Of a DNA stretch of 43,271 nt, positions 8,633 to 16,283 are shown piece after piece. The number at the start of each line of letters is the position of its first letter. The first letter of the stretch is position 1. The position numbers and the translations under genes were made by a program. The stretch is from Planctomycetota bacterium (lineage in GTDB: Bacteria; Planctomycetota; J058; JAJDCQ01): NCBI GenBank assembly GCA_029260755.1, contig JAJDCQ010000215.1:1-43271 (forward strand), in the 5' to 3' direction. Below the pieces are notes generated by a model. It saw only the letters and a program-made list of their open reading frames with translations. It was not told where the DNA came from and did not search any database.

Positions 8633-8661
8633 TTGGGGGGCCGCTGCCGTTCGACTATCCT
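8633..8661 (+). promoter_or_regulatory. Sigma-70-like promoter of the Kelch lipoprotein gene
   Basis: TTGGGG (8633-8638) and TATCCT (8656-8661) are 17 bp apart, about 42 bp before the ATG at 8704. The same TATCCT box recurs at 14050 and 15753 and on the reverse strand at 14016-14011, which supports it as a housekeeping -10 variant. Confidence 0.5.
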
Positions 8662-8703
8662 GACGGGAAGCGGCCCGTCCGCCTCGTCTCCCGGGGGAAT
8701 TTC

Positions 8704-9828
8704 ATGTCCAGACCCGTCGTGCACCTCGGCATCGCGCTCGCCCTGGCCGGCGCCATCACCGCCGTCGGCATCGCCGGCTGTAGCGGCGGCGGCGGCAGCA
8801 GCGGCGGTGGAGGCGGATCGCCCGCGACGACCGGCGGCGGCGGCGGCGGCACCTCGGGCGGCGGCGGCGGCGGACGCGGCGGTGGCGGCGGCACGCCGCC
8901 ACCGCCGCCACCACCACCACCACCTCCTCCTCCTCCCCCGCCGGCCACGACGGGCACCTGGGAAGCGCGCACTCCGCTCCTCTCCGCCCGCCAGGAGCAC
9001 GGCGTCGCCGCGCTCGCCGGGGAGATCTACGTCGTCGGCGGCTTCGACGCCAACCGCAACGTCCTCAGCTCCGTCGAGTCGTTCGACCCCCAGGCGAACC
9101 GGTGGACGAGCCGCGCCCCCGTCCCGACGCCGCTCCACCACCCGAACCTCGCCGTGCACGACGGCAAGCTCTACGTCCTCGGTCACCTCGCCGGCGGCAA
9201 CTTCGTCGCGGTCGGCAACGTCTTCATCTACGACCCCGTCGGGAACCGCTGGACCCAGGGCGCGTCGATGCCCGCCGGCACGCAGCGCGGCGCGGCCGGC
9301 ACCGCCGTCATCGGCGACGACCTCTACGTCGTCGCCGGTCGGCGCAGCGCCTCGGTCACCGACGTCAGCCGCTACGACCCGACGGCGAACGCGTGGGAGA
9401 CGCTCGCCCCGCTGCCGCTCGCGGTCGACCATCACGTCGCCGGCGCGATCGCCGGGAAGGTCTACGCCGCGTCCGGCCGGACCAACGGCGCCCTTCGCGC
9501 GAACACGTTCGAGTACGACCCCGGCCTCGACGTCTGGGTCGACAAGACGCCGATGCCGGCCGCGCGCGCCGGCTACATCGACGGCGCCGTCCTCGACGGG
9601 AAGCTCTACGTGATCGGCGGCGAGGGCAACCGCGCCGACCCGAACGGGATCTTCGACACCGTCGAGCGCTACGACCCGAGCGCCGACGCGTGGGAGACGC
9701 TCACCCCCATGACGACACCGCGGCACGGGATGGGCATGGCCGCTCTGAACGGCGTGATCCACGTCCCCGGCGGCGCCGACGTGCAGAACTTCGGCGCCGT
9801 GACCGCTCACGAGGTCTTCCGACCCTAG
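8704..9828 (+). CDS. Kelch-repeat lipoprotein with Gly-rich and poly-Pro linker
   Basis: A 374-residue exported lipoprotein. The signal peptide ends in a canonical lipobox (I23-A-G-C26). Next come Gly/Ser-rich runs and an unbroken block of 16 prolines (about 64-79), then six Kelch blades of 46-52 residues filling the rest of the protein. The blades have the hallmarks GEIYVVGGFD, DGKLYVLG, DDLYVVAG and DGKLYVIGGEG, each followed by a YDP....W segment. Six blades are enough for a complete beta-propeller. The linker probably lifts the propeller off the membrane. Ligand and function are unknown. The poly-Pro block would stall ribosomes without EF-P. The gene stands alone between repeat elements. 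Confidence 0.9.
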   Translation: MSRPVVHLGIALALAGAITAVGIAGCSGGGGSSGGGGGSPATTGGGGGGTSGGGGGGRGGGGGTPPPPPPPPPPPPPPPPATTGTWEARTPLLSARQEHGVAALAGEIYVVGGFDANRNVLSSVESFDPQANRWTSRAPVPTPLHHPNLAVHDGKLYVLGHLAGGNFVAVGNVFIYDPVGNRWTQGASMPAGTQRGAAGTAVIGDDLYVVAGRRSASVTDVSRYDPTANAWETLAPLPLAVDHHVAGAIAGKVYAASGRTNGALRANTFEYDPGLDVWVDKTPMPAARAGYIDGAVLDGKLYVIGGEGNRADPNGIFDTVERYDPSADAWETLTPMTTPRHGMGMAALNGVIHVPGGADVQNFGAVTAHEVFRP

Positions 9829-10152
9829 CCCGATCGCGGGGTCGGCTCGCTCTTCGCCTCCGGCGAAAGGATGTCACCACGGAGACACGGAGGACACGGA
9901 GGATTCACTGAGAGAGACGCGAGGAGCTCGTCCCGGGCTGGCGCGTTCGTCCGCCGTCCGCCCGTTCTCTTCGACGGGAATCTCGCGCACCCGAAGCTCC
10001 TCCGTGCCTCCGTGGTTCCATCCTCGTCGCGAAGCGACACCAACCAACTTAGTAGGCGCCACCCGCGCGTCTCCGTGAACTCTCCGTGTCCTCCGTGTCT
10101 CCGTGGTGACATCCTCCTCGCCGAAGGCGAGAAAGCGAAGAGCGCCCGCCGC
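9829..10152. other. Intergenic region filled by a hairpin-tipped repeat element
   Basis: This gap lies between the converging Kelch and WD40 genes and is almost entirely the repeat element at 9853-10131. I see no gene in it. The terminal hairpins and long inverted ends could end transcription from both sides. Confidence 0.6.
9853..10131. repeat. Palindromic, hairpin-tipped (MITE-like) element, locus 1
   Basis: The left tip is a hairpin TTCGCCTCCGGCGAA (9853-9867), then GGATGTCACCACGGAGACA and repeated CACGGAGGA units. The right end (about 10069-10131) is the inverted copy, closing with CTCGCCGAAGGCGAG. A third, internal inverted unit (about 10000-10045) has the same plan: CACGGAGG-type repeats, GGATG and a TCGCGAAGCGA hairpin. 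It begins 24 bp after the Kelch stop codon. The same family occurs at about 18067 and 38582. Confidence 0.88.
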
Positions 10153-11466
10153 TCAGGCGAAGCCGACGTCGGTCGGGGGCGGGACGTCGGCGTCGATCCC
10201 GGGCGGGAGGTCGAATCCGATCCCCGGCCCGTCGGGCACCGACGGCAGCCCGTAGACGACGATCTGCCCCTGGGCGTGGACGAGGAGCGACGCATCCGCC
10301 CCCCACGCGACGGCGCCCCAGAGGCCGGCCGATCCGGGGAGCACCGCGGCCGGCGCGGGCGCCTCGGCGCCGGGCTCGAGCGGCACCACCCGCACCTCGC
10401 CCCAGCTGCTCAGGGCGGCGACCCAGCGCTCGTGCGGGCTCCAGGCGACGCCGAGGACGACGCCGTCGGCCCACGCCTCCTCGCGCGCCGCCTCGCGGGC
10501 GCGCCGGCGGCCGACGCCGGTCGGCGTCTCGTGCGCCACGTCGCGCTGGTCGGCGAACGGGTCGAGCCGCGCGCTCGCGGCGAGGCCTCCGGCGACGTCG
10601 TGGACGAGGACCGTGCCGTCGTGCCCGGCGGTGAGCAGCCGAGCCCCGTCGCGCCCCCAGGCGAGGGCCGCGACCGGGCTGGCGTGCGCGTCGACGCGGA
10701 CGAGGCGCTCGCCGCCCGGCAGGGCGTGGATCGTGACGCTGCCGTCATGCCATCCGACCGCGGCCCGCTCGCCTTCGTGCTCGCCCGGCACCCGCGCCGT
10801 CGCGACGCCGGTCGCCGCGATCTCGAGGTCGCCATCGCCCTCATCGAGGCGGAGCCTCGCGATCGAGGTCGCGCTCGGGCGATCCCAGACGAGCACGCCG
10901 CCGGCGTCGCGCGCCGCGAGGAGCGCGTCGCCCTCGGGGCTCCAGGCGAGGTCGTTGACCCAGACCGGCGGATCGTCCGGGTCGCGCCGGACCGCGCTCC
11001 GCCGGTCGGTCGCGAGCTCCCAGAGCGTCGTCGCTCCGCCGCGCGACGACGCGGCCAGGTGGGTCCCGTCGGGCGAGAACGCGACGTGGTGAATCGAGTC
11101 GGCGTGCCCGGGCAGGGCGAGGACGTCGTCCCAGCTCGCCGTGTCGAAGACGAGCACCGCCCGCGAGGTGCCCCCGAGGGCGAGCAGCCCCCCGTCCGGC
11201 GAGAAGGACGCCGCCCGCGTCGCGATGTTGCCCGTCGCCAGCCGCGCCACCGGGCGAAGGGCCGCGATCGCCTCGGCGCCGGGATCGGCCGCCGCCCGCG
11301 CCTCCGCGTCGCTCGGGTCGATCGCGCGGACGCGCGCGTAGGCCGACGCGGCGGCGTCGAGGCGCTCGGCCCGGGCGAGCGCGCGGGCCAGACGCAGCCA
11401 GGCGGCGGCGTCGTCGGGGCGTTCGGCGGTGGCTCGCTCCAGCTCGCGGAGGACGGGGTCGACCAT
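10153..11466 (-). CDS. WD40-repeat protein with N-terminal TPR-like segment
   Basis: This 437-residue protein has no signal peptide or membrane helix. Residues 1-60 look like a TPR pair (RPDDAAAWLRLARALARAER). The remainder is a WD40-type propeller with repeated SPDG..LA and VLVFD, TTLWEL, VLVWD, VTIHAL, VLVHDVAG blade edges (about seven blades, to 425). It starts 10 bp after the SDR stop, so it is the third gene of a leftward operon with the DUF2254-like and SDR genes. It is probably a cytoplasmic scaffold, and the binding partner is unknown. Planctomycetes often attach WD40 propellers to kinases, but here the propeller is free-standing. Confidence 0.88.
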   Translation of the reverse strand: MVDPVLRELERATAERPDDAAAWLRLARALARAERLDAAASAYARVRAIDPSDAEARAAADPGAEAIAALRPVARLATGNIATRAASFSPDGGLLALGGTSRAVLVFDTASWDDVLALPGHADSIHHVAFSPDGTHLAASSRGGATTLWELATDRRSAVRRDPDDPPVWVNDLAWSPEGDALLAARDAGGVLVWDRPSATSIARLRLDEGDGDLEIAATGVATARVPGEHEGERAAVGWHDGSVTIHALPGGERLVRVDAHASPVAALAWGRDGARLLTAGHDGTVLVHDVAGGLAASARLDPFADQRDVAHETPTGVGRRRAREAAREEAWADGVVLGVAWSPHERWVAALSSWGEVRVVPLEPGAEAPAPAAVLPGSAGLWGAVAWGADASLLVHAQGQIVVYGLPSVPDGPGIGFDLPPGIDADVPPPTDVGFA

Positions 11467-11476
11467 CGCTCCGAGG

Positions 11477-12313
11477 TTACCCGCTCGCCGCCGGGGGCGC
11501 CGCGACGCTCGCCTTCTCGACCGCCATGCCCATCGAGATCCCGGCCAGCCGCGGGTAGAGGGCGCGCGGCACGAACCGCAGGAGCCACATCCCGAGCGCG
11601 TTCCAGAAGCCGGTCACGACCGTCCGCCGCCCGCGCAGCATCTTCTTGACGGCGATCGCCGCGCAGCGCTCGGCGCTCATCATCGCCATCCGCGCCATCG
11701 GCTTCATCTTCTGGTTCGCGTGGTCCATGAACTCGGTCCACGTCCCGCCCGGGTGGACGCCGATCACCCGGACGCCGGTCCGGCGGAGCTCGTAGTCGAG
11801 CGCCTCGGAGAACGTCAGCAGGTAGGCCTTCGTCGATCCGTAGACGGCGAAGTTGGGCGTCGGGAGGAACGCGCTGATCGAGCCGACGTTCATGACCCGG
11901 CCGCGCCCCCTCGTCACCATCCTCGGGACGAAGCGATGGCAGAGCTCGGTGACGGCCGTCACGTTCACCTGGATCACCGGCGCCCAGCGCTCCCACTCCA
12001 CCCAGGCGAAGTCCTCGTAGACGCCGAGGCCGGCGTTGTTGATGAGGATGTCGATGGCGACGCCGGCCCCCTCGGTCGCCGCGAAGAGCGCGGCGGGCGC
12101 CTCGGGCCGGGAGAGGTCGGCCGCCTCGACCCGCACCTCGATGCCGTGGGCGGCGCGGAGCTCGTCCGCCAGCTCCCGGAGGCGCTCCTCGCGCCGCGCG
12201 ACGAGGACGAGGTCCGCCCCGTGCCCCGCGAGGATCTTCGCGATCTCGCGACCGATCCCGCTGCTCGCCCCGGTGACCAGGGCCCGCTGTCCGGCGAGAC
12301 GCTCGTTCGCCAT
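11477..12313 (-). CDS. Short-chain dehydrogenase/reductase (classical SDR)
   Basis: A 278-residue classical SDR. It has the NAD(P)-binding TGASSGIG motif at about 14-21, DILINNAG near 90, the catalytic serine in NVGSISAF and the YGSTK Tyr-x3-Lys pair at about 155-159. An Arg after the second strand (LVLVARREERL) suggests NADP(H) preference. The C-terminal ~60 residues contain a hydrophobic stretch (FWNALGMWLLRFVPRALYPRLAG), as seen in membrane-associated SDRs that act on lipid-like ketones or alcohols; the substrate is unknown. The start ATG has a GGAGAGGA ribosome site. It sits 43 bp after the DUF2254-like gene and 10 bp before the WD40 gene. Confidence 0.92.
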   Translation of the reverse strand: MANERLAGQRALVTGASSGIGREIAKILAGHGADLVLVARREERLRELADELRAAHGIEVRVEAADLSRPEAPAALFAATEGAGVAIDILINNAGLGVYEDFAWVEWERWAPVIQVNVTAVTELCHRFVPRMVTRGRGRVMNVGSISAFLPTPNFAVYGSTKAYLLTFSEALDYELRRTGVRVIGVHPGGTWTEFMDHANQKMKPMARMAMMSAERCAAIAVKKMLRGRRTVVTGFWNALGMWLLRFVPRALYPRLAGISMGMAVEKASVAAPPAASG

Positions 12314-12356
12314 CGCTATCGTCCTCTCCGCCGGGCCGCCGGCGTCGCCCGTCCGG

Positions 12357-13958
12357 TCACTCGACCAGGCTCGGGTCGAAGAGCTCGGGGATGCCCTTGC
12401 CCTCGACGGCGCGTCCGAGCAGCTCCTCGTGGAGCGCGTCGACGGCCGGTCGGTACTCCTCGTCGACGTGATCGAGGTGGCGTCGGCGGTCCGCGATCTC
12501 CCAGAAGTTCTCCTCGCGGGCGGCCAGGATCTGCTGGAACGCCGCCTCGAGGCGCTTCGGCGTCACCTTCGCGAGCTCGGTCGCGAGGCGGCGGGCGGCC
12601 GCGTCCTCGCCCTGGGTGCGCAGCTTGGCGGCCAGGATGATCTGCGCCTTCACGACGCCGGGAAGATCGATCAGCGCCTCCTCGTCGCGGTCGACGTCGA
12701 TCATCGTCTGGAGGATCTCCTCGCGGTTCGGCGACTGCCGCCGATAGGCGATCGAGCAGACGCTCGCCAGGTCGTAGGCGACGACGTTGAGGAGGTAGCC
12801 CATCCCCATCCGGACGGCCTGGTGACCGTAGTAATCGAGGAAGTAGCAGATGCGCGCCGCCTGGGCCGGCTCGATCGCGAGCATCGCCTCGGCCCAGCGC
12901 CGGTACTGGTAGACGAACTGGTAGAACGCCCGCGGGCGCCGGTGCTCGAGGGCGACCCGGATGAAGGTGTTGAAGTAGAGGGTGATGATCTCCTGGGCCG
13001 CGTGGTCGTGACGGCGACCGGACTCGATGCCGCAATGACGGACGAGCGCGGCGAGGCGATCGACGATCTCGGCGAGACGCTCGATCGCGAGGGGGACGAC
13101 GAGGAGCACCTCCTCGAGCAGGCTCACCTCGACGAGCGTCCGCCGGCGCGCCACCTCCGGCTTGATCTCGGGGCTGAAGCCCGGCAGCTCGAGGCCGCCG
13201 ACGTCGAACCAGGCATCGGGCAGGGTCGGCTTCCGTTCGACGTAGGCGTCGAAGACGGCCCGCAGGCTGCGAACGCCCTCGTAGGCGCTGTCGCGGTCGT
13301 AGCGGTCGACGCTTCGCAGGATCATCGTGCCGAGGTACTGGATGTCCTCGAGCGCCGTCTGCTTGCACGCGTGGAGGTCGGCGCGGTCGGTCGCCTTCGC
13401 CGCGTCGGCCATGCTCTCGAGCACCTCGTCGCGCAGCCGCCCGACGATGTTGCGCGGGACGAGGAAGCGGAGGAGGTAGTAGATGAACGGGATGATGAGG
13501 ACGAGCCCCAGGACCGTGATGCCGAGGCAGGCGAGGACGTACCACCGGTCGCCGGCCGCGGCGGGGTCGGCGTCGACGAGGAACTTCGCCCCGATCACGA
13601 TCGCGTTGGCGACGACGAAGTAACCGAGGACGAAGCGCGTCCGCCGGTCGGCGATGAAGATCTCGACGAGCTTCGGCGTGTAGACGTTCGCCGTGAGCGG
13701 GATGGCGAGGGCGCAGAGGGCGACCGTCATCGAGAGGATCACGCCGAGGAGGCGCGAGAGGTCGCGGAGCAGGTCCCAGGCGTGGCTGCCCCCGGCGACG
13801 CCGGCGCCGCCGGCGACGCCGGCGGGCCGGCCGACGTCGGTGACGCCGACGACGGTGAGCCCCGTCAGGACCAGGACGATCCCGACGATCAGGATCAGCG
13901 CCGAGGGATCGCGGCGAACGGAGATCCGGGCGGCGGCGTCGATCTCGTGCACGGCCAT
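12357..13958 (-). CDS. Four-helix membrane protein, DUF2254-like
   Basis: This 533-residue protein has four predicted membrane helices in its first 170 residues (about 20-40, 70-92, 108-125, 141-166) and a long helical cytoplasmic C-terminal part. The segment around 88-120 (TANVYTPKLVEIFIADRRTRFVLGYF, helix 3) resembles the conserved core of DUF2254 membrane proteins, where a similar S/T-P-x-L-x-x-F-x-x-D pattern precedes a helix. I infer that family at moderate confidence. The biochemical role of DUF2254 is unknown. It is the first gene of the leftward operon and diverges from the PQQ-like gene across a 106-bp gap carrying back-to-back TATCCT boxes. The ATG has GGAG about 10 nt upstream. Confidence 0.75.
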   Translation of the reverse strand: MAVHEIDAAARISVRRDPSALILIVGIVLVLTGLTVVGVTDVGRPAGVAGGAGVAGGSHAWDLLRDLSRLLGVILSMTVALCALAIPLTANVYTPKLVEIFIADRRTRFVLGYFVVANAIVIGAKFLVDADPAAAGDRWYVLACLGITVLGLVLIIPFIYYLLRFLVPRNIVGRLRDEVLESMADAAKATDRADLHACKQTALEDIQYLGTMILRSVDRYDRDSAYEGVRSLRAVFDAYVERKPTLPDAWFDVGGLELPGFSPEIKPEVARRRTLVEVSLLEEVLLVVPLAIERLAEIVDRLAALVRHCGIESGRRHDHAAQEIITLYFNTFIRVALEHRRPRAFYQFVYQYRRWAEAMLAIEPAQAARICYFLDYYGHQAVRMGMGYLLNVVAYDLASVCSIAYRRQSPNREEILQTMIDVDRDEEALIDLPGVVKAQIILAAKLRTQGEDAAARRLATELAKVTPKRLEAAFQQILAAREENFWEIADRRRHLDHVDEEYRPAVDALHEELLGRAVEGKGIPELFDPSLVE

Positions 13959-14010
13959 CGGCGGCGGGCTCCGAGCAGCCCCGGGGCGGGGCGGGGCGAG
14001 CGAGGGCGGG

Positions 14011-14055
14011 AGGATAGCACGCCGCGTCGCGCCCGGAAACCCGGCGCGCTATCCT
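14011..14055. promoter_or_regulatory. Back-to-back TATCCT promoters as an inverted repeat
   Basis: AGGATAGC (14011-14018) and GCTATCCT (14048-14055) form an inverted pair. Read outward they are -10-like boxes for the leftward DUF2254-like gene and the rightward PQQ-like gene. The -35 regions are poor on both strands. The rightward box leaves only nine bases to the GTG at 14065. The symmetry could also be an operator. Confidence 0.5.
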
Positions 14056-14064
14056 GGTCCGAGC

Positions 14065-15318
14065 GTGATCGACGACGACCTCAAGGCGCTCGAACGAAGG
14101 GTCCACCAGGGCGGCGGCGGGGCCCTCGAGCGGCTCCGCTACGCCCAGGCGCTCGAGCGGGTCGGGCGCCCCGAGGAGGCCTACGTCGTGCTGCTCCGCG
14201 GCGTCCGCGAGGCGGGCGTGCGGCGCGAGATCGGGCGGCGCCCGGCCTGGGGCCACCCGTGGGGCGACGCGGGGCGGACGCGCTTCTGCGACGTGGCGCC
14301 GGTGACCGAGGCGCCCGCCCTCGCGTGGAAGGTCGAGCCGGACGGCGACCCGACCGCCGTCCTCCCCTCGCCGCTCGGCGTCGTCGTGAGCAGCCGACGG
14401 ATCCGGCCGCGCGTCCTCGACCCGGCCACCGGCGCCGAGCGCTGGCGCGTGCCGGGCCTCCCGCCGACCGACGAGCTCCCGCCGCCGGTGATCGCCGGCG
14501 ACGTCCTGATCGACGTCAACGAGCAGTCGGTCGCCGGCTTCGACCTGTTCACCGGCGCCGAGCTCCACCGCACCCAGATCGGCCCGATCCGGCGGGCGCA
14601 CCACGTCGCCGACCGCCTCTACGTCGAGACGCTCCTCGAGGTGCGGGCGTTCGAGATGCCCGACCCGCGCGAGGCGCCGCGCCCGCGGTGGAGCTTCGGC
14701 CTGCCCGGACGGCGCGACCCGCGCTCGCCCGGTCAGGCGGTCGCGACGCCCGAGACCGTCTTCGCGTGGGGGCTCCCGCGCGAGCTCTGCGCCCTCGATC
14801 CCGACAACGGGGCGATCCGCTGGCGGGCGAGCGCGGCGCGCCCCGCGGCCGACTCGGCTGGCCTGGTCGGCGAGGCCGAGCGGCGAGGGCTGATCGCGAC
14901 GACGCCCGATGGCGATCGGGTCTTCACGGCCTCGCGGCCGGCGCTGCTGTGCGCCCTCGCCCCGGACGCCGTCGTCGTCGGACGACTCCCGCCAGGGCAC
15001 GGCCGGGCCCGGGAGGTGGATCTCGAGGTCGTGGACCGCGCGACGGGCGAGGCGCGCGGCGGCGTCGGCGTCCTTGACGTCTACTCGGCCCGCGCGGTCG
15101 CGATCGCCCGCGACGTCGTCTACGCGCCGCTCGCTCCGGGCGAGCTCGGGGCGCTCCGCCTCTCTGACGGCTCGAAGCTGTGGAGCGTCGAGCTGACCCC
15201 GCGGCGCCGCGGTCGCGAGGGGATCGCCCGCGGGAAGCTCGTCGAGCTCGCCGCCGCCGATCGTAGCCTCTACGGGCGGACGGCCGACGGCGAGATCATC
15301 CGGCTCGGACTCGAGTGA
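14065..15318 (+). CDS. PQQ-like beta-propeller protein, no signal peptide
   Basis: A 417-residue protein. I choose the GTG at 14065 because coding character (Ala/Arg/Glu helix with a TPR-like ALERLRYAQALERVGRPEEA) starts there and a -10-like box lies just upstream. Longer in-frame extensions would run through the divergent gene. From about 75 onward it shows repeated propeller edges of the PQQ/quinoprotein type (VLDPATGAERWRV, GFDLFTGAELHR, ALDPDNGAIRWRA, VVDRATGEARGG, LRLSDGSKLWSVEL). No signal peptide or quinone-enzyme active-site residues are seen, so it is probably a binding or scaffold propeller like BamB rather than a dehydrogenase. It converges on the YhbY gene with a 10-bp gap. Confidence 0.82.
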   Translation: MIDDDLKALERRVHQGGGGALERLRYAQALERVGRPEEAYVVLLRGVREAGVRREIGRRPAWGHPWGDAGRTRFCDVAPVTEAPALAWKVEPDGDPTAVLPSPLGVVVSSRRIRPRVLDPATGAERWRVPGLPPTDELPPPVIAGDVLIDVNEQSVAGFDLFTGAELHRTQIGPIRRAHHVADRLYVETLLEVRAFEMPDPREAPRPRWSFGLPGRRDPRSPGQAVATPETVFAWGLPRELCALDPDNGAIRWRASAARPAADSAGLVGEAERRGLIATTPDGDRVFTASRPALLCALAPDAVVVGRLPPGHGRAREVDLEVVDRATGEARGGVGVLDVYSARAVAIARDVVYAPLAPGELGALRLSDGSKLWSVELTPRRRGREGIARGKLVELAAADRSLYGRTADGEIIRLGLE

Positions 15319-15328
15319 GCCGGGCGGC

Positions 15329-15664
15329 TCACCCGTCGTCGCGGTCGTCCGCCGGCGGGCGGTAGAGCACCGCGACCCGCCCGAGCACCCCGATCAGCTC
15401 GGCCTCGACGGCGGTCGCGACCCGCGCGGCGGCCTCGCGGCGATCCTCGCCCTCCTCCTTCACGAGGCGCACCTTCACGAGCGGGCTCTGGCCGAACGCC
15501 CGGAGGATCTGGGTCTTGACCCCGTCCGAGAGGCCCGTCTTGCCGAGGGAGACGGCCGGATCGAGCGGGTTGGCCCGGCGGCGCAGGCCCGTCCGGTCGG
15601 CGCCCGAGAGGGGCAGCGACGGCCAGGGACCGCGGGGAATGGGACGGGAGCGACGTCGGGCCAT
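15329..15664 (-). CDS. yhbY: YhbY / CRM-domain RNA-binding protein
   Basis: This 111-residue protein matches the bacterial CRS1-YhbY (CRM) domain. The N-terminal basic segment leads to LRRRANPLDPAVSLGKTGLS, containing the GxxG-type loop (GKTG). It continues with the typical VKTQILRAFGQSPLVKVRLV helix and strand and a C-terminal GVLGRVAVLYR strand. Known members bind the 50S subunit precursor and act in ribosome assembly. I choose the ATG at 15664 over an upstream in-frame start at 15718 because GGAGG sits five bases before it and a strong promoter lies between the two starts. Confidence 0.92.
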   Translation of the reverse strand: MARRRSRPIPRGPWPSLPLSGADRTGLRRRANPLDPAVSLGKTGLSDGVKTQILRAFGQSPLVKVRLVKEEGEDRREAAARVATAVEAELIGVLGRVAVLYRPPADDRDDG

Positions 15665-15690
15665 CGAGCCTCCGGGGGGCGAAGGCGCGG

Positions 15691-15718
15691 ATCTTAGGTC
15701 GACCGCCGCGGTTGTCAA
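15691..15718 (-). promoter_or_regulatory. Near-consensus sigma-70 promoter of yhbY
   Basis: On the reverse strand TTGACA (15718-15713) and TAAGAT (15696-15691) are 16 bp apart, about 27 bp before the chosen ATG. This is one of the best promoters in the window and it excludes the longer reading frame as the start. Confidence 0.75.
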
Positions 15719-15730
15719 CGACCTCGGCCG

Positions 15731-15758
15731 TTGACCCCGTCGCGGCGAACGCTATCCT
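15731..15758 (+). promoter_or_regulatory. Sigma-70 promoter of the 158-aa membrane protein gene
   Basis: TTGACC (15731-15736) and TATCCT (15753-15758) are 16 bp apart, 48 bp before the GTG at 15807. Its -35 lies 12 bp from the -35 of the divergent yhbY promoter, so both could share regulators. Confidence 0.7.
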
Positions 15759-15806
15759 GTCCGGACATTTGGGAAACGAAACCGTTCACCTCAGGGGGAT
15801 AGAACC

Positions 15807-16283
15807 GTGACCGATGCTGCCGCCGCCGAGGCGCCTCAGAAGAAATCAATGCTCCCGTGGATCCTGCTCGGATGCGGGTGCCTGGGACTGCCGCTGATCG
15901 GCGTCCTTCTCTTCGTCTTCGTGATCGGCGCCGGCGTCGCCGCCGTCGCTGGCATCATGATGGCCGCGCCCGAGGGCGCCCGGCTCCACGTCGAGCTCGC
16001 CCAGACCGATCCGGCCGCCGCGTACGAGGACTGCTCCGAGGAGTACAAGACCGTCAACACGCTCGAGGAGTTCACCGCGTTCGTCGAGGCGAACCCGGCC
16101 CTCTACAACTCGGCCGACCTGTCGTTCAGCAACACCGCGATCAACAACAACCGCGCCACGCTCACCGGGACCGCGACGGGGCCCGAGGGCGAGGTGGGCG
16201 TGACGTTCACCATGATCAACCTGGGCGACATCTCCGAAGGAAACGCCGAGGACTGGAACGTCGTCGACATCACCATCCACTGA
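15807..16283 (+). CDS. Small membrane-anchored protein, first of a three-gene run
   Basis: A 158-residue protein starting at GTG, with AGGGGGA seven bases upstream. The N-terminal ~14 residues are followed by a long hydrophobic region (15-53, with a CGC kink) that could form one long or two short membrane helices. The exported part (about 55-158) has the look of a small NTF2-like or DUF4878-type cone (YEDCSEEYKTVNTLEEFTAF, then beta strands). The family assignment is tentative. The stop overlaps the ATG of the next gene by one base (TGATG), so the two are co-expressed. Confidence 0.78.
   Translation: MTDAAAAEAPQKKSMLPWILLGCGCLGLPLIGVLLFVFVIGAGVAAVAGIMMAAPEGARLHVELAQTDPAAAYEDCSEEYKTVNTLEEFTAFVEANPALYNSADLSFSNTAINNNRATLTGTATGPEGEVGVTFTMINLGDISEGNAEDWNVVDITIH

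Larger units (their letters stand above)
7991..8703. other. 713-bp divergent intergenic region with dispersed repeat copy 2
   Basis: This region separates the leftward ECF cluster from the rightward Kelch gene. I see no convincing gene; short open frames here lack ribosome sites and recognisable domains. It contains the second copy of the 270-bp repeat (about 8344-8614), a possible -10 box for the leftward gene (7997-8002) and a promoter for the Kelch gene (8633-8661). About 340 bp (8003-8343) hold nothing I can recognise. Confidence 0.55.

Noticed and set aside
12316..15000. 894-residue open frame on the reverse strand
   Set aside because: It overlaps the DUF2254-like and PQQ-like genes in another frame and is Arg/Pro/Gly-rich without any domain, as expected for an antisense frame in very GC-rich DNA.
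14065..15318. Quinoprotein (PQQ) dehydrogenase
   Set aside because: There is no signal peptide, and neither the catalytic Asp and metal ligands nor the length (about 550-700 residues) of the dehydrogenases. Only the propeller repeats match.
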